From positions 43,423-107,422 of the forward strand of contig FSSI02000013.1 in the NCBI GenBank assembly GCA_900149785.2: 64,000 bases of DNA. The letters run 5' to 3'. A program made the translations under genes and the position numbers. Positions 50,401-59,039 of this stretch are shown piece by piece. The number at the start of each line of letters is the position of its first letter. The first letter of the stretch is position 1. The DNA is from Sodalinema lacuna_A. GTDB taxonomy: Bacteria; Cyanobacteriota; Cyanobacteriia; Cyanobacteriales; Geitlerinemataceae. The notes below the pieces were generated by a model. The model ran no database searches and was not told the origin of the DNA. It saw only the letters and a program-made list of their open reading frames with translations.

Positions 50401-53400
50401 AAGAAGACATCATCGATGCGGTTGGCCGGAATCGTGTCGTCTGTCCCCAAGGCCCGACCGCCATCGGCCGGATCTCCCAGGAATAGGGTTCCATTCCCCG
50501 GTGCGCGAGTAATCCGAAACTCGTCAATCTCTCCATCGGGATCGTTGCCCCCTAAGCCGGTTAAACGAGTCGCCACCCCCCGGGGAATTTCATTGGCTCC
50601 TCCAAACGTGTTCGGAGGAACTTCAACGGTCGTCTCTTCGGTTTCTGGGGGGATGTTGCTGCCCTCAGTTTTCAGGAAGACGGTGCCTGGGGTCGGGTCT
50701 TCTGCACCGGTTTCGTCAATGGCAACATAGGTAAAGCTGGTGTTGCCGGTAAATCCTTCGGGGAAGCTAAATTGCAAGCGAGCCAGTTCATCCGGCGTTA
50801 GCACAGCACCGGCACTGATCTCTTCTCCATCGAGGGTTAGGGTTCCCTCGCCGGGTAACTCATCAATCTGATAGGTGAGATCCCCCTCATCGCTTTCAAT
50901 ATCCGTTCCGCCGAGTCCATTGAGGGTGACCGGTTCACCGGGTTCGATGACCTGCAACACATCCTCGGTGTCCGGCGGTGCGTTGGCCGTCCCTAAGGTC
51001 ACCTCCGCCGTTGGGGATTCGGCCCCTTGATTGTCAATGGCGCGAAACCCAAATGTGGTGCCGCTGAATCCCGGTTCGGCTCGGAAGAAGAGGCGCTCGA
51101 GTTGGTCGGGGGTTAGGATAGCGAACTCCCGGCCATTTTTAGTAGTTTTCGTTAAACCTGGATTGTCCCGGCTGATTTCCTGTCCATTCCCTTCAGGATC
51201 GCCGATGAAGAGTTTTCCTTGACTAGACGGCGGAAGACTATCCAACGGAATCTCAAAACGATTGATGGTTCCATCGGGATCCTCGCCGCTGAAGAGATCG
51301 TCGGAGAGGTTGGTGACGGCCCCGGGTGGCACATCTTCCTCGCCTCCGGTGACCTGAGGCGGACTGTTGAGGGTAATCTCTCCCGGTTCTGACTCAGCCT
51401 CAAGATTGTCAATAGCAATATAGGTAAAGCTAGACCCATTAAAGTTCTCCCCCGCCTCAAAAACGAGATTTCCAATCTCCCCTGGATCAATGTCATCCCC
51501 AGCTTCAATGATGCGATCGCCGAGTCGCAATGTTCCACCTGTGGGAATGCTGCGGATTACGAACCGGTCAATTTCACCATCATCGGTGCCAGAGAGGACA
51601 TTCACTGGCGTGACTTCACCGGGAGGGGTCGTTACTACTAAATCATCATCAACCTCTGGGGGTTGGTTGCCGACTCGAATAGAATCCGAGGTGGTGAGGC
51701 TGTTCAAACGGCGATTAGGATTTTGGGGATCCACAATAGCAAATCCGGGAACCCGAACCGTTACTTCGTTGACAATGTTATCCTCATCTAAGTTGAGGTT
51801 ATTACCACTTTGAACAGTTGCAACTACAGTGTAAATTGCTTCTTGACCGGCTGCTAAAACAAAGCGATCATCTTCAATTGCACCGGTTCCACTCTCAGTT
51901 TCACTGTCAATGTTCCGAGTCCAGCGGAAGTTAGACACTCCATCGGGAATCGGGTCTGATACGACAACATTGGAAATCTCACTATTTCCTTCATTGGTCA
52001 CCGTAATAGTGTAGGTGATTTCAGCGCCAGGACTGATCTGCTCGCCTTCTGATACCTTATTGACTTCAACAGTGAGGGCAGCTGAAAGCTGAGGTAAACT
52101 GCCAAAATCAGAGAGGTTACTGCCACCGACCTGGCCTCCAAAATCTCGAATAAATCCTGATTCGAGATTTTGGTTGGAATCTTCCCCACCGGCACGGGTA
52201 ATAGCTGCGGCTAAATCTTCTCGGCGCAAACTAAAGACCGCTCCACCGGCATTGAAGAATAAATCGCCGTTTGCCGCGAATGCTAAGGAACCGGCTGCGG
52301 GATTCCCAGCAGCATCTTTAGGTTGAGGTCCTTCATCCTCTCGGGGATCGATGAGGTTGCCAACTTTGGTCACCGTTGGATTATTACGATCGCTAATATC
52401 AGCCCGATAAAGCCGATAGTCATCACCGCCTTGCCGAGAGGTAAAAAATAGGATGTTGCCACTCTCATCCTCGGGATCAAAGGCAATATCTCCCCCACCA
52501 CGCCTGAACTCGCCTAAACTGATGACCTCGGCTGTAATTGGGTTGTCAGAGTTAAGTTCCTCAACGTCAATCACGTAAATTGACTGACTTTGTGGCGTCA
52601 AAGCATAGAGTTTATTGTCTCTGGCTTGACCCAACATGACAATGTTGGGGGTTCCACCGATTTCGCTAGCTTCGTCGTCAGGAACTTGAAACTCTCCAAT
52701 AAAACCATTTGAGAGGGTACCCGACGGGTCAAACCGGTAAACACGAACTGGGGTTGCAGTTCTTGTTGGGTTTTGTGTAACGATATCTTCAGTCCCGGTG
52801 TAATACAACACCCCGTCAGTTCCCCGGGAAAGTGCAAACGTCTCGGCTTCTAGCTGAACCCGGTCACTATCATCAATGTCTTCAAACTGACCGGTATCGG
52901 GATTGAGAATAAATAGCCGAGCGGGGTTTGAGTTATCGGTGGCGTAGAGAAAGTTGGGGATGTTAAAGCGACCGGGATAACTTGCCAGAGTGTCTGGATG
53001 GAAAGGAAGCCAGAGCGCATCGAGGCCCCTGGCGCTGGTTTCGGCAGAGTCTTGGCTGGATTTTGACCTGAGGATGCGGTCAAAGTGCCACTGTCCCTGA
53101 CCCACGACGTGACTCGATGCGGCAAGGGTGACCCCCAGCAGGCGATGGAGATGCGTCAGAAAGGTCTGTCCCAGAGTTCCGGCGCCGGTGCGACAGCCGT
53201 AGAGAACCACGGACCCTTGAGGAGAGAGGGACCTTGACCATTGACGAAGGCGATCGCCCCATTGGTCAAGGTTCTGGGAGGTTAACCAGGTTTGACCCAA
53301 CTGCACCCCCCCCGGCTGTCCATGAGCCATCAGATGCAGGCTCGTGATGCCCCGATGCTGCTCAAGATACTCGGAAATCTGCTCAAGTCCATGACGCTGG

Positions 53401-53567
53401 GCATCAAGTTGTAGGACTTGGGCCGCGTCGATGGCCCCTTTGCGTAACTGTTCAGGTGCCTCAATGGCGGCGTCAAGGACAAGCAGGGGACGAGATGGGT
53501 AGTGCAGATTCATGATGGGTCTCAAAAACTCTGGGTGTTTATGCTGAGGCTGGCTCCCTAGATTCAA
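47412..53567 (-). CDS. Giant DUF4347 / DUF11 / cadherin-like / RTX calcium-binding secreted protein
   Basis: 2051 residues from a TTG with AGGAG seven bases upstream (53575-53579); an ATG at 53513 is the alternative. Residues ~24-200 are DUF4347 (LLVLDAAIEAPEQLRKG, LHLMAHGQPGGVQLG, VLYGCRTGAG). Residues ~200-490 may be a propeller-like region. Residues ~495-620 are DUF11-like (ITYTITVTNEGNSEISNVVVSDPIPDG). Then about six cadherin-like units follow with 'GxDxDGxIxxFxI...GTLxLG' patterns, to ~1220. From ~1290 come long runs of RTX nonapeptides (GGxGxDxLx), split by a PEPT linker at ~1520-1556. The end (LILDFDLTQDAFVLFDGIT) is typical of type I secreted proteins. It is probably exported and calcium-binding, acting at the cell surface or in motility. 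No TolC/HlyBD genes are adjacent. Confidence 0.87.
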   Translation of the reverse strand: MNLGSQPQHKHPEFLRPIMNLHYPSRPLLVLDAAIEAPEQLRKGAIDAAQVLQLDAQRHGLEQISEYLEQHRGITSLHLMAHGQPGGVQLGQTWLTSQNLDQWGDRLRQWSRSLSPQGSVVLYGCRTGAGTLGQTFLTHLHRLLGVTLAASSHVVGQGQWHFDRILRSKSSQDSAETSARGLDALWLPFHPDTLASYPGRFNIPNFLYATDNSNPARLFILNPDTGQFEDIDDSDRVQLEAETFALSRGTDGVLYYTGTEDIVTQNPTRTATPVRVYRFDPSGTLSNGFIGEFQVPDDEASEIGGTPNIVMLGQARDNKLYALTPQSQSIYVIDVEELNSDNPITAEVISLGEFRRGGGDIAFDPEDESGNILFFTSRQGGDDYRLYRADISDRNNPTVTKVGNLIDPREDEGPQPKDAAGNPAAGSLAFAANGDLFFNAGGAVFSLRREDLAAAITRAGGEDSNQNLESGFIRDFGGQVGGSNLSDFGSLPQLSAALTVEVNKVSEGEQISPGAEITYTITVTNEGNSEISNVVVSDPIPDGVSNFRWTRNIDSETESGTGAIEDDRFVLAAGQEAIYTVVATVQSGNNLNLDEDNIVNEVTVRVPGFAIVDPQNPNRRLNSLTTSDSIRVGNQPPEVDDDLVVTTPPGEVTPVNVLSGTDDGEIDRFVIRSIPTGGTLRLGDRIIEAGDDIDPGEIGNLVFEAGENFNGSSFTYIAIDNLEAESEPGEITLNSPPQVTGGEEDVPPGAVTNLSDDLFSGEDPDGTINRFEIPLDSLPPSSQGKLFIGDPEGNGQEISRDNPGLTKTTKNGREFAILTPDQLERLFFRAEPGFSGTTFGFRAIDNQGAESPTAEVTLGTANAPPDTEDVLQVIEPGEPVTLNGLGGTDIESDEGDLTYQIDELPGEGTLTLDGEEISAGAVLTPDELARLQFSFPEGFTGNTSFTYVAIDETGAEDPTPGTVFLKTEGSNIPPETEETTVEVPPNTFGGANEIPRGVATRLTGLGGNDPDGEIDEFRITRAPGNGTLFLGDPADGGRALGTDDTIPANRIDDVFFLPDDNFNGSDFAYTAIDNESEEDPTPAEVTLEVGNRFPDTDNVTNPVPEPGEVIRLSGLGGSDEDGNISGFVINTLPNRGTLFLGRPGAGGVAVEEGQILTPDELSRLFLDVGDGSGDIRFTYSAIDNLGAIDPIPGEVRFTNQTTSPDDEEEEDDDDPVPDIGGDPSPSPTPSADPDPDPEPDPDFDSLCPPKPEKPEIPQLAELPEVNRQMPDPLPALQVDGLEQLDSVEVLDSTAGNLVVGGSGDDEIRGSLGDDQLRGSQGNDRIVTGGGNNALAGNQGDDTLLGHQGDDTLNGGQERDLILGRGGNNVIWGDRGDDTISGGPGNDIIGGGPQNRTPEFEGSDDLIYGDGGNDTIFGNLGQTSLSGGEGDDMIFGGRGDDQVHGDAGSDTLKGEFGNDTLIGSPDTIEPARDAANEAITNEDIANEDLLTDAEAFTPPELTFEFLAGLEDPREATEDPESSPEPTPEPTPEPTPEPTPEPTPEPTPEPTPEPSPDPVSTGDLLSGNDGDDVLFGGAGSDSLFGGDDNDWLDGGSADDLLFGDRGADTLYGNQGNNTLVGGSLNPDRIDEDGPDLLYGGIGNDLILGNRGDDTISTGNGNNLAFGGQNNDLIYGGQGSDTLKGEFGDDTLLGSPRSLSAEAAVSNLLSGNKGNDVILAGHGGDRVYGGDGEDLIFGGDGTDLMFGDRGDDTIHGGEGNDTLVAANGNPLVRENDGNNLIFAGEGEDLVLGGSGNDSLIGNDGNDTVRGGRGNDMVWGDSGDDLLFGDHGNDTLCGGSGNDTLVAGNGNPNDPATGDNLLIGAAGNNVMFGNGGQDTFQGGLGNDTIYGGSGDVIVFGERGNNVIFGQRGNDTLAGGNDSSLVHGGQGNDVLFGNAGNNTLYGGQDDDTLYSGRGNSRLFGDEGDDLLFGQRGNDTLIGGGGQNGFAISNEAENNLILDFDLTQDAFVLFDGITREDLTFDSRDGQTLLQRNGQTIAILVDVGLEQVNEITFR
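48900..49016 (-). repeat. PEPT tandem-repeat linker in the RTX gene
   Basis: Near-perfect 12-bp units (GGTTCGGGAGTG or GGTTCCGGGGTC on the plus strand) encode about eight Pro-Glu-Pro-Thr tetrapeptides joining two RTX blocks. Copy number is likely to vary between strains. Confidence 0.85.
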
Positions 53568-54036
53568 GGGGAATCTCCTGGGCCGTCTGGGAAAATAATG
53601 AGTGTGGTTAAGGTCGAGCCAGTGGCTAAGGTCGAGCTAACTGAAGAAATGCCTAAAAAAGCTCCCTCATGGGGGAGACACTTCCAGACGAGTGATGAAC
53701 TCTCATAGGATGTCCACGGTAGAGACATCGTATTCAATCGGACTGGATGACACCCGGATGGCTGATCGCCCTGGAGCAAAGCCATACCTCTACACTTTAT
53801 AACCCAGGCCTTGACGATTTCCTAAGGATTCCGGAATTTAATTGCAAAGATTTGATAAAGCTCAACGGCGTATTGATATGCTTCCGTAAAAATACGGTCA
53901 AAAACTCAGTAATAGTACGTAAGTATTATCGTGAGACATTGGGGTCAGCGGAAGTTCAAGGGGCGATCGCCCCCCCAACTCGCTAAAATAGGGATTCCCT
54001 GAACAGTCCTGAACATCTAAGCGCCAACAGATACCT
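53568..54036. other. Divergent intergenic region between the RTX gene and miaB
   Basis: About 470 bp containing the 5' regions of both genes. A TAAAAT at about 53984-53989 could be the -10 box for miaB, but no good -35 is spaced from it. The frame 53747-53986 shows no domain and I do not call it a gene. One HIP1 site lies at 53963-53970. Confidence 0.5.
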
Positions 54037-55386
54037 ATGACCGTTACCCCTCGTCGTTACCACATCACCACCTTCGGCTGTCAGATGAACAAAGCTGACT
54101 CGGAACGGATGGCCGGGATTCTCGAAACCCTGAATTTCCAATCCACGGACGACCCCAACCACGCTGACCTCGTCCTCTACAACACCTGCACCATCCGCGA
54201 CAACGCCGAACAAAAGGTCTATTCCTACCTCGGCCGTCAAGCCAAACGCAAACAAAATGACCCCAACCTCATCCTCGCTGTCGCGGGTTGCGTGGCCCAG
54301 CAGGAAGGGGAATCCCTGCTACGACGGGTTCCTGAACTCGACCTGGTAATGGGACCGCAACACGCCAATCGCCTCGGAGATCTCCTCGAACAAGTCTTCT
54401 CCGGTAGCCAAGTGGTGGCCACGGAACCGGTGCATATCATGGAAGACATCACCAAACCTCGCCGCGATAGTGCGGTGAGTGCTTGGGTGAATGTGATTTA
54501 CGGCTGCAATGAACGCTGCACCTATTGCGTGGTTCCCAATGTGCGCGGCGTGGAACAGTCCCGCACCCCGGAGGCGATTCGCGCGGAAATGGAGGAACTC
54601 GGACGACAAGGCTATAAAGAAGTAACCCTCCTCGGGCAAAATATCGACGCCTATGGGCGAGATCTCCCCGGTAGTACTCCCGAAGGACGACATCTCCATA
54701 CCCTGACGGATTTGTTGTACTTCGTCCATGATGTGCCGGGAATTGAACGCATCCGCTTCGCCACCAGTCACCCCCGCTACTTCACCGAACGGCTAATTCG
54801 TGCTTGTCAGGAACTGCCCAAAGTCTGCGAACATTTCCATATTCCCTTCCAATCGGGCGATAACGATATTCTCAAAGCGATGGCCCGGGGCTATACCCAT
54901 GAGAAATATCGCCGCATTATCGACAAAATTCGCCACTATATGCCCGATGCTGCCATTAGTGCTGATGCCATTGTCGGCTTCCCGGGCGAAACGGAAGAAC
55001 AGTTCCAAAAAACCCTGGATTTAACCGCCGATATTGGTTTCGATATCCTCAATACGGCCGCTTACTCCCCCCGGCCGGGAACCCCCGCCGCTGACTGGGA
55101 GACTCAACTGAGTGATGAGGTGAAACAAGACCGCCTACAACGGCTGAATCACTTGGTTAGTGTCAAAGCGGCTGAACGCTCCCAACGTTACGCCAATCGT
55201 GTTGAGGAGGTATTAGTTGAGGAACAAAACCCCAAAGATCCCACTCAAGTTATGGGACGGACACGGGGCAATCGCTTAACCTTCTTTGAGGGGAGTTTAG
55301 AGGCGTTGAAAGGAAAAACAGTCTCTGTAGAAATCTCGGAGGTTCGTCCCTTTAGTTTGACGGGACGGGTTCTGGCCTTGGTTTAG
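54037..55386 (+). CDS. miaB: tRNA-2-methylthio-N6-dimethylallyladenosine synthase
   Basis: 449 residues. The UPF0004 domain is visible (HITTFGCQMNKADSERMAGIL, CTIRDNAEQKVYSYLG, VAGCVAQQEG). The radical-SAM motif is Cys157-x3-Cys161-x2-Cys164 in GCNERCTYCVVPNVRG, followed by EVTLLGQNIDAYG. The C-terminal TRAM domain ends the protein (MGRTRGNRLTFFEG, VSVEISEVRPFSLTGRVL). MiaB adds the methylthio group to i6A37 in tRNA using two iron-sulfur clusters. The full-length frame and motif set are complete. It is a stand-alone gene as far as the window shows. Confidence 0.95.
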   Translation: MTVTPRRYHITTFGCQMNKADSERMAGILETLNFQSTDDPNHADLVLYNTCTIRDNAEQKVYSYLGRQAKRKQNDPNLILAVAGCVAQQEGESLLRRVPELDLVMGPQHANRLGDLLEQVFSGSQVVATEPVHIMEDITKPRRDSAVSAWVNVIYGCNERCTYCVVPNVRGVEQSRTPEAIRAEMEELGRQGYKEVTLLGQNIDAYGRDLPGSTPEGRHLHTLTDLLYFVHDVPGIERIRFATSHPRYFTERLIRACQELPKVCEHFHIPFQSGDNDILKAMARGYTHEKYRRIIDKIRHYMPDAAISADAIVGFPGETEEQFQKTLDLTADIGFDILNTAAYSPRPGTPAADWETQLSDEVKQDRLQRLNHLVSVKAAERSQRYANRVEEVLVEEQNPKDPTQVMGRTRGNRLTFFEGSLEALKGKTVSVEISEVRPFSLTGRVLALV

Positions 55387-55665
55387 TCGGAATGGGGGGT
55401 CGTGCCACTTGTCTCGGTGGTTCTCTGAAAACAGTTTCCAAGACCTGAAAATGCTAGAATCGGTGGAATTGATTGTGCGATCGCCCCGACGGCGATCGCC
55501 CGAACTGACCCCTCTCTAGGATTAACCCTCAACCACTGACGTTTACCTCTGACTCTACCCCTTAAACTTAGCCTGATTCATCATGTATCAGTCCTGTTCC
55601 CTGAACAGGCCTGCACCCCTAATTTAAGGCTGAGTTGCTGTCGCGTTTTACAAGGAATTCCATCT

Positions 55666-56910
55666 ATGGCTTCTCTACAGTCTATTGCCTTAATCTCGGT
55701 TCATGGCGATCCGGCGATCGAAATTGGTAAGGAAGAAGCTGGAGGACAAAATGTCTATGTGCGCCATGTCGGCGAAGCGTTAGCCGATTTAGGCTGGCAG
55801 GTGGATATGTTCACCCGCCGCACAAACCCCAGCCAAGCGGATGTTGTCCAACATGGACCGAACTGTCGCACGATTCGCCTCAGGGCAGGGGCAGAACGCT
55901 TTATTCATCGGGATCTCATTTTTGACTATCTACCTGAGTTCGTTCAGGCGTTTCATCACTATCAACGAGATTCAGGTCGACACTATCACCTGGTTCACAC
56001 CAACTACTGGCTCTCGGCTTGGGTGGGACTGCAACTGAGACAAACTCAATCTCTGGCCCAGATTCATACGCATCATTCTCTCGGTTCGGTGAAATATCGG
56101 TCTGTACAAGATATTCCCGCCATTGCCCAAACCCGTTTGGCCACGGAAAAACATTGCATTGAAACGGCTGATTGCATTATTGCCACCAGTCCTCAGGAAG
56201 TCGAGGATATGCGGCGGGTAACCCCCTTGGGGAATATCCAAGTGGTTCCCTGTGGTACGGATGTCCATCGATTTGGTTCGATTTCTCGCTCGGCGGCCCG
56301 GGAGTTACTGGGGATTCCCCCGGAACAAAAACGTCTCTTTTATGTGGGACGCTTCGATACTCGTAAGGGCATTGAAACCCTAATTCGGGCCGCTGGCCGA
56401 TCGCAGTTCCGCCATGATCCGAATTTTAAGGTGGTCATCGGTGGTGGGGCGCGCTCGGGCCATCAAGATGGTGATGAACGCGATCGCCTCGTGGCTTTAA
56501 CCCGAGAACTTGGCCTCGACGGCCAGGTTGAGTTCCCTGGCCGCATTGAGGATGACTTGATGAGTGCCTACTATGCCGCAGCTGATGTCTGTGTCGTTCC
56601 GAGTCACTATGAACCCTTTGGTTTAGTAGCCATTGAGGCCATGGCCTGCGCAACGCCTATCGTGGCCAGTGCTGTGGGTGGCTTACAATACTCAATCCTG
56701 CACGAAAAAACGGGATTGTTAGCCCCCGCCAAGGATGAGGTGGCCTTCGCCGCCGCCTGCGATCGCATTCTCTCGAATCCCCACTGGCGCGATAAACTCG
56801 GCCAAGCCTCTCGCCAACGGGTGTTAGAAGAGTTCAGTTGGGAAGGGGTAGCCCACCATCTGACGCAAATCTACGATGGACTCTTACAAGAAACGGCCAT
56901 TCCTGCTTAA
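55666..56910 (+). CDS. GT4 family glycosyltransferase (sucrose-phosphate-synthase/MshA-like)
   Basis: 414 residues. The N-terminus has the GGQNVYV loop (HGDPAIEIGKEEAGGQNVYVRHVGEAL) seen in sucrose-phosphate synthase, sucrose synthase and MshA. The C-terminal donor site has FYVGRFDTRKGIETLIRAA and EPFGLVAIEAMACATPIVASAVGG (E-x7-E). It probably uses a nucleotide sugar and retains anomeric configuration; donor and acceptor are not clear. The length, without a phosphatase domain, is shorter than full SPS. A strong hairpin terminator follows 36 bp after its stop. Confidence 0.85.
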   Translation: MASLQSIALISVHGDPAIEIGKEEAGGQNVYVRHVGEALADLGWQVDMFTRRTNPSQADVVQHGPNCRTIRLRAGAERFIHRDLIFDYLPEFVQAFHHYQRDSGRHYHLVHTNYWLSAWVGLQLRQTQSLAQIHTHHSLGSVKYRSVQDIPAIAQTRLATEKHCIETADCIIATSPQEVEDMRRVTPLGNIQVVPCGTDVHRFGSISRSAARELLGIPPEQKRLFYVGRFDTRKGIETLIRAAGRSQFRHDPNFKVVIGGGARSGHQDGDERDRLVALTRELGLDGQVEFPGRIEDDLMSAYYAAADVCVVPSHYEPFGLVAIEAMACATPIVASAVGGLQYSILHEKTGLLAPAKDEVAFAAACDRILSNPHWRDKLGQASRQRVLEEFSWEGVAHHLTQIYDGLLQETAIPA

Positions 56911-56946
56911 TGGTCAAGCTCGTTAACCGTTGATTTAACCCATTAA

Positions 56947-56982
56947 AAATCGGGGTGTACTCACAGCAGTACACCCCGATTT
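56947..56982. terminator. Bidirectional intrinsic terminator
   Basis: A perfect 15-bp inverted repeat, AAATCGGGGTGTACT with its complement, around a 6-base loop, flanked by A-rich and T-rich bases (TTAAA before, TTTCT after). It lies between the convergent GT4 glycosyltransferase and MoaD/ThiS genes and should terminate both. Confidence 0.85.
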
Positions 56983-57017
56983 CTCATAACCTCTCAAACT
57001 CAAGGATTCACAACCCC

Positions 57018-57293
57018 TCAGCCTCCAGCTACCGCCGGAACAATGCTCACTTCATCACCCTCATTGAGGGGGGTTTCCGTGTTTTGCAGAAAGCGAATAT
57101 CCTCGCTATTAACGTAGAAATTGAGGAAGCGGCGGGGTTTGCCCTGCTCATCACACAGACGGGCTTTAATCCCTGGACAAGAGCCTTCGAGAGCCTCAAT
57201 TAACTCGGAAATACTGCCGGCGTCACAGTCGATTTTGGCGCGATCGCCGGTGAACTTTTGCAGTGGAGTGGGAATGAGAACGGTGACAGACAT
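57018..57293 (-). CDS. MoaD/ThiS family sulfur-carrier-like protein
   Basis: 91 residues with a ubiquitin-like beta-grasp pattern (VTVLIPTPLQKFTGDRAKIDCDAGSISELIEALEGSCPGIKARL) and the C-terminal VSIVPAVAGG. The terminal Gly-Gly is the site activated as thiocarboxylate in sulfur carriers. It is 52 bp downstream of threonine synthase on the same strand, a pairing I know from other cyanobacteria and actinobacteria (compare CysO). It might supply sulfur in amino acid or cofactor synthesis; no activating or protease gene is adjacent. Confidence 0.87.
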   Translation of the reverse strand: MSVTVLIPTPLQKFTGDRAKIDCDAGSISELIEALEGSCPGIKARLCDEQGKPRRFLNFYVNSEDIRFLQNTETPLNEGDEVSIVPAVAGG

Positions 57294-57297
57294 AAGG

Positions 57298-57326
57298 ACT
57301 CAAAATAACTCAAAATAACTCAAAAC
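57298..57326. repeat. 10-bp tandem repeat (ACTCAAAATA)
   Basis: Two full units and most of a third fill the 52-bp gap between thrC and the MoaD/ThiS gene, ending exactly where the small gene's start codon region begins. The repeat lies on the operon mRNA just before the carrier's start. Confidence 0.8.
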
Positions 57327-57345
57327 AAAGGAAAAAACCACAACA

Positions 57346-58650
57346 CTAAACCAAAACTTGCTGCCATTCCAGACGATTGAGAGTATGAGAACGCTCCAAC
57401 GCCCGCTCAAAGGAATCCAGTTTCGGCTCAATCGTGAGCGGTTCACCAATATAACCTTGAACCGCCTCTTGGGTTTTCAAGCCATTGCCGGTGATATAAA
57501 CCACGGTTACCTCATCAGGGTCAATTTTGCCCGCTTCCACCAGTTTTTTCAGAGTAGCGATGGTCGTTCCGCCGGCGGTTTCCGTGAAAATGCCTTCGGT
57601 TTCTGCCAACAACTTCATTCCGTCGATGATTTCAGCATCGGTGACCGATTCAATGGTGCCATTGGTTTGGTTGGCAATGTCCACGGCGTAAATTCCATCG
57701 GCGGGATTACCAATGGCGATGGATTTAGCAATCGTGTTGGGTTTCACCGGGGCGATGAAATCCCGTTTCTCTTTATAGGCTGTGGCGATGGGAGAACAGC
57801 CTTCAGCTTGGGCGCCACTGAAGCGAACCGCTTTGTCGTCGACTAAGCCGGTTTCAACAAATTCGCGGAAGCCTTTATAGATTTTGGTAAATAGAGATCC
57901 CGAGGCGAGGGGGGCGACAATATGATCCGGGAGTTGCCAGCCGAGTTGTTCGGCCACTTCAAAGCCTAGGGTTTTTGAGCCTTCAGAATAGTAGGGACGC
58001 AGGTTGATGTTGACGAATCCCCAGCCTTGGGTGTTGGCCACTTCTGAACAGAGGCGGTTGACTTGGTCATAGTTGCCCTTGACGGCCATCAGGGTGGGGT
58101 TATAAATGAGGGTTCCCAGGATTTTACCGGCTTCTAGGTCTGCGGGGATAAAGACACAGCAGTCGAGACCCGCATGGGCGGCGATCGCCGCTGTGGAGTT
58201 GGCTAAATTGCCGGTACTGGCACAAGATACGGTAGAGAACCCCAGTTCACGAGCGCGAGTCAACGCAACTGAGACCACCCGATCCTTGAAACTCAGGGTG
58301 GGCATATTGACCGCGTCATTTTTAATGTAAAGCTTTTTCAGTCCCAAGCAACGGGCCAAACGATGGGCTTCGACTAACGGTGTCATGCCCGTTCCGACGT
58401 CAATGGGGGTATCCGTGGCGACTGGGAGGAAGGGTTTGTAACGCCAAATTGAATGGGGTCCGGCTTCGATGGTGTCCCGGCTAACGGTTTGGCGCAAGAC
58501 ATCGTAATCATATTTCACTTCGAGCGGCCCGAAGCACTCTTCACAGACATGTTTGGCGGTGGCTTCGTATTCAGTGCCGCATTCTTTGCATTTCAGTCCG
58601 GTGAAAGCGGCGGTGGACGCTTGTTTGAGGCGTTCAATGGCTTGGGTCAT
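57346..58650 (-). CDS. thrC: Threonine synthase
   Basis: 434 residues from the ATG at 58650; the longer frame to 58719 adds a poorly conserved leader. An N-terminal zinc-ribbon-like part (CKECGTEYEATAKHVCEECFGPLEV) is followed by the PLP fold: MPTLSFKDRVVSVAL (aldimine Lys), CASTGNLANSTAAIAAHAGL, APLASGSLFTKIYKGF, GGTTIATLKKLVEAG and VYITGNGLKT. It converts O-phosphohomoserine to threonine. The architecture is that of cyanobacterial/plant-type ThrC. An 8-bp inverted repeat (58722-58746) lies in its upstream region, and the MoaD/ThiS gene follows it. Confidence 0.93.
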   Translation of the reverse strand: MTQAIERLKQASTAAFTGLKCKECGTEYEATAKHVCEECFGPLEVKYDYDVLRQTVSRDTIEAGPHSIWRYKPFLPVATDTPIDVGTGMTPLVEAHRLARCLGLKKLYIKNDAVNMPTLSFKDRVVSVALTRARELGFSTVSCASTGNLANSTAAIAAHAGLDCCVFIPADLEAGKILGTLIYNPTLMAVKGNYDQVNRLCSEVANTQGWGFVNINLRPYYSEGSKTLGFEVAEQLGWQLPDHIVAPLASGSLFTKIYKGFREFVETGLVDDKAVRFSGAQAEGCSPIATAYKEKRDFIAPVKPNTIAKSIAIGNPADGIYAVDIANQTNGTIESVTDAEIIDGMKLLAETEGIFTETAGGTTIATLKKLVEAGKIDPDEVTVVYITGNGLKTQEAVQGYIGEPLTIEPKLDSFERALERSHTLNRLEWQQVLV

Positions 58651-59039
58651 GGGGGGGATCTCTACTTGTCTTAACTCAACCTGAATCGAAATCGTAACAT
58701 GGGGGTCAAGTCTCGTCAAACAATCCCGATAAAATTTGTCGGGATTAAAATAAATCCGTCAAGGTCGCCTCTGGGTAAGGGATAGCAGCGGCGAGGGGAG
58801 ATCCATATTAACGATAGGGAGAATCAGGTCAAAAAAATCAGAAGTGGCGATCGCCGCCTAAGTCCCATCAAGCTCAAGAGGATAATGGTATTATTGGCGC
58901 TTGCGGGGACGGCGATCGTCGAGTCCAAGAGAGGAGAGAAAACGAGAGAAAATTCCCCACTCTCATGAAGCGAGTCAATCGCCCTTGTATCCTTGACGAG
59001 TTAGGCTGAATTGTATGCAGAAGAAATGGTCAAGCCACT
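58651..59039. promoter_or_regulatory. Divergent promoter region of thrC and the GGDEF-EAL gene
   Basis: At 58722-58746, AATCCCGA and TCGGGATT form a perfect 8-bp stem with a 9-base loop, about 75-95 bp before the thrC ATG; it could be an operator or a leader hairpin. Nearer the plus-strand gene are two GCGATCG-type sites and GGTATTATTGG around 58885, which might be part of a promoter. No open frame of note. Confidence 0.45.

Noticed and set aside
53747..53986. A 79-codon frame upstream of miaB.
   Set aside because: Runs into the likely miaB promoter region and has no recognisable domain.
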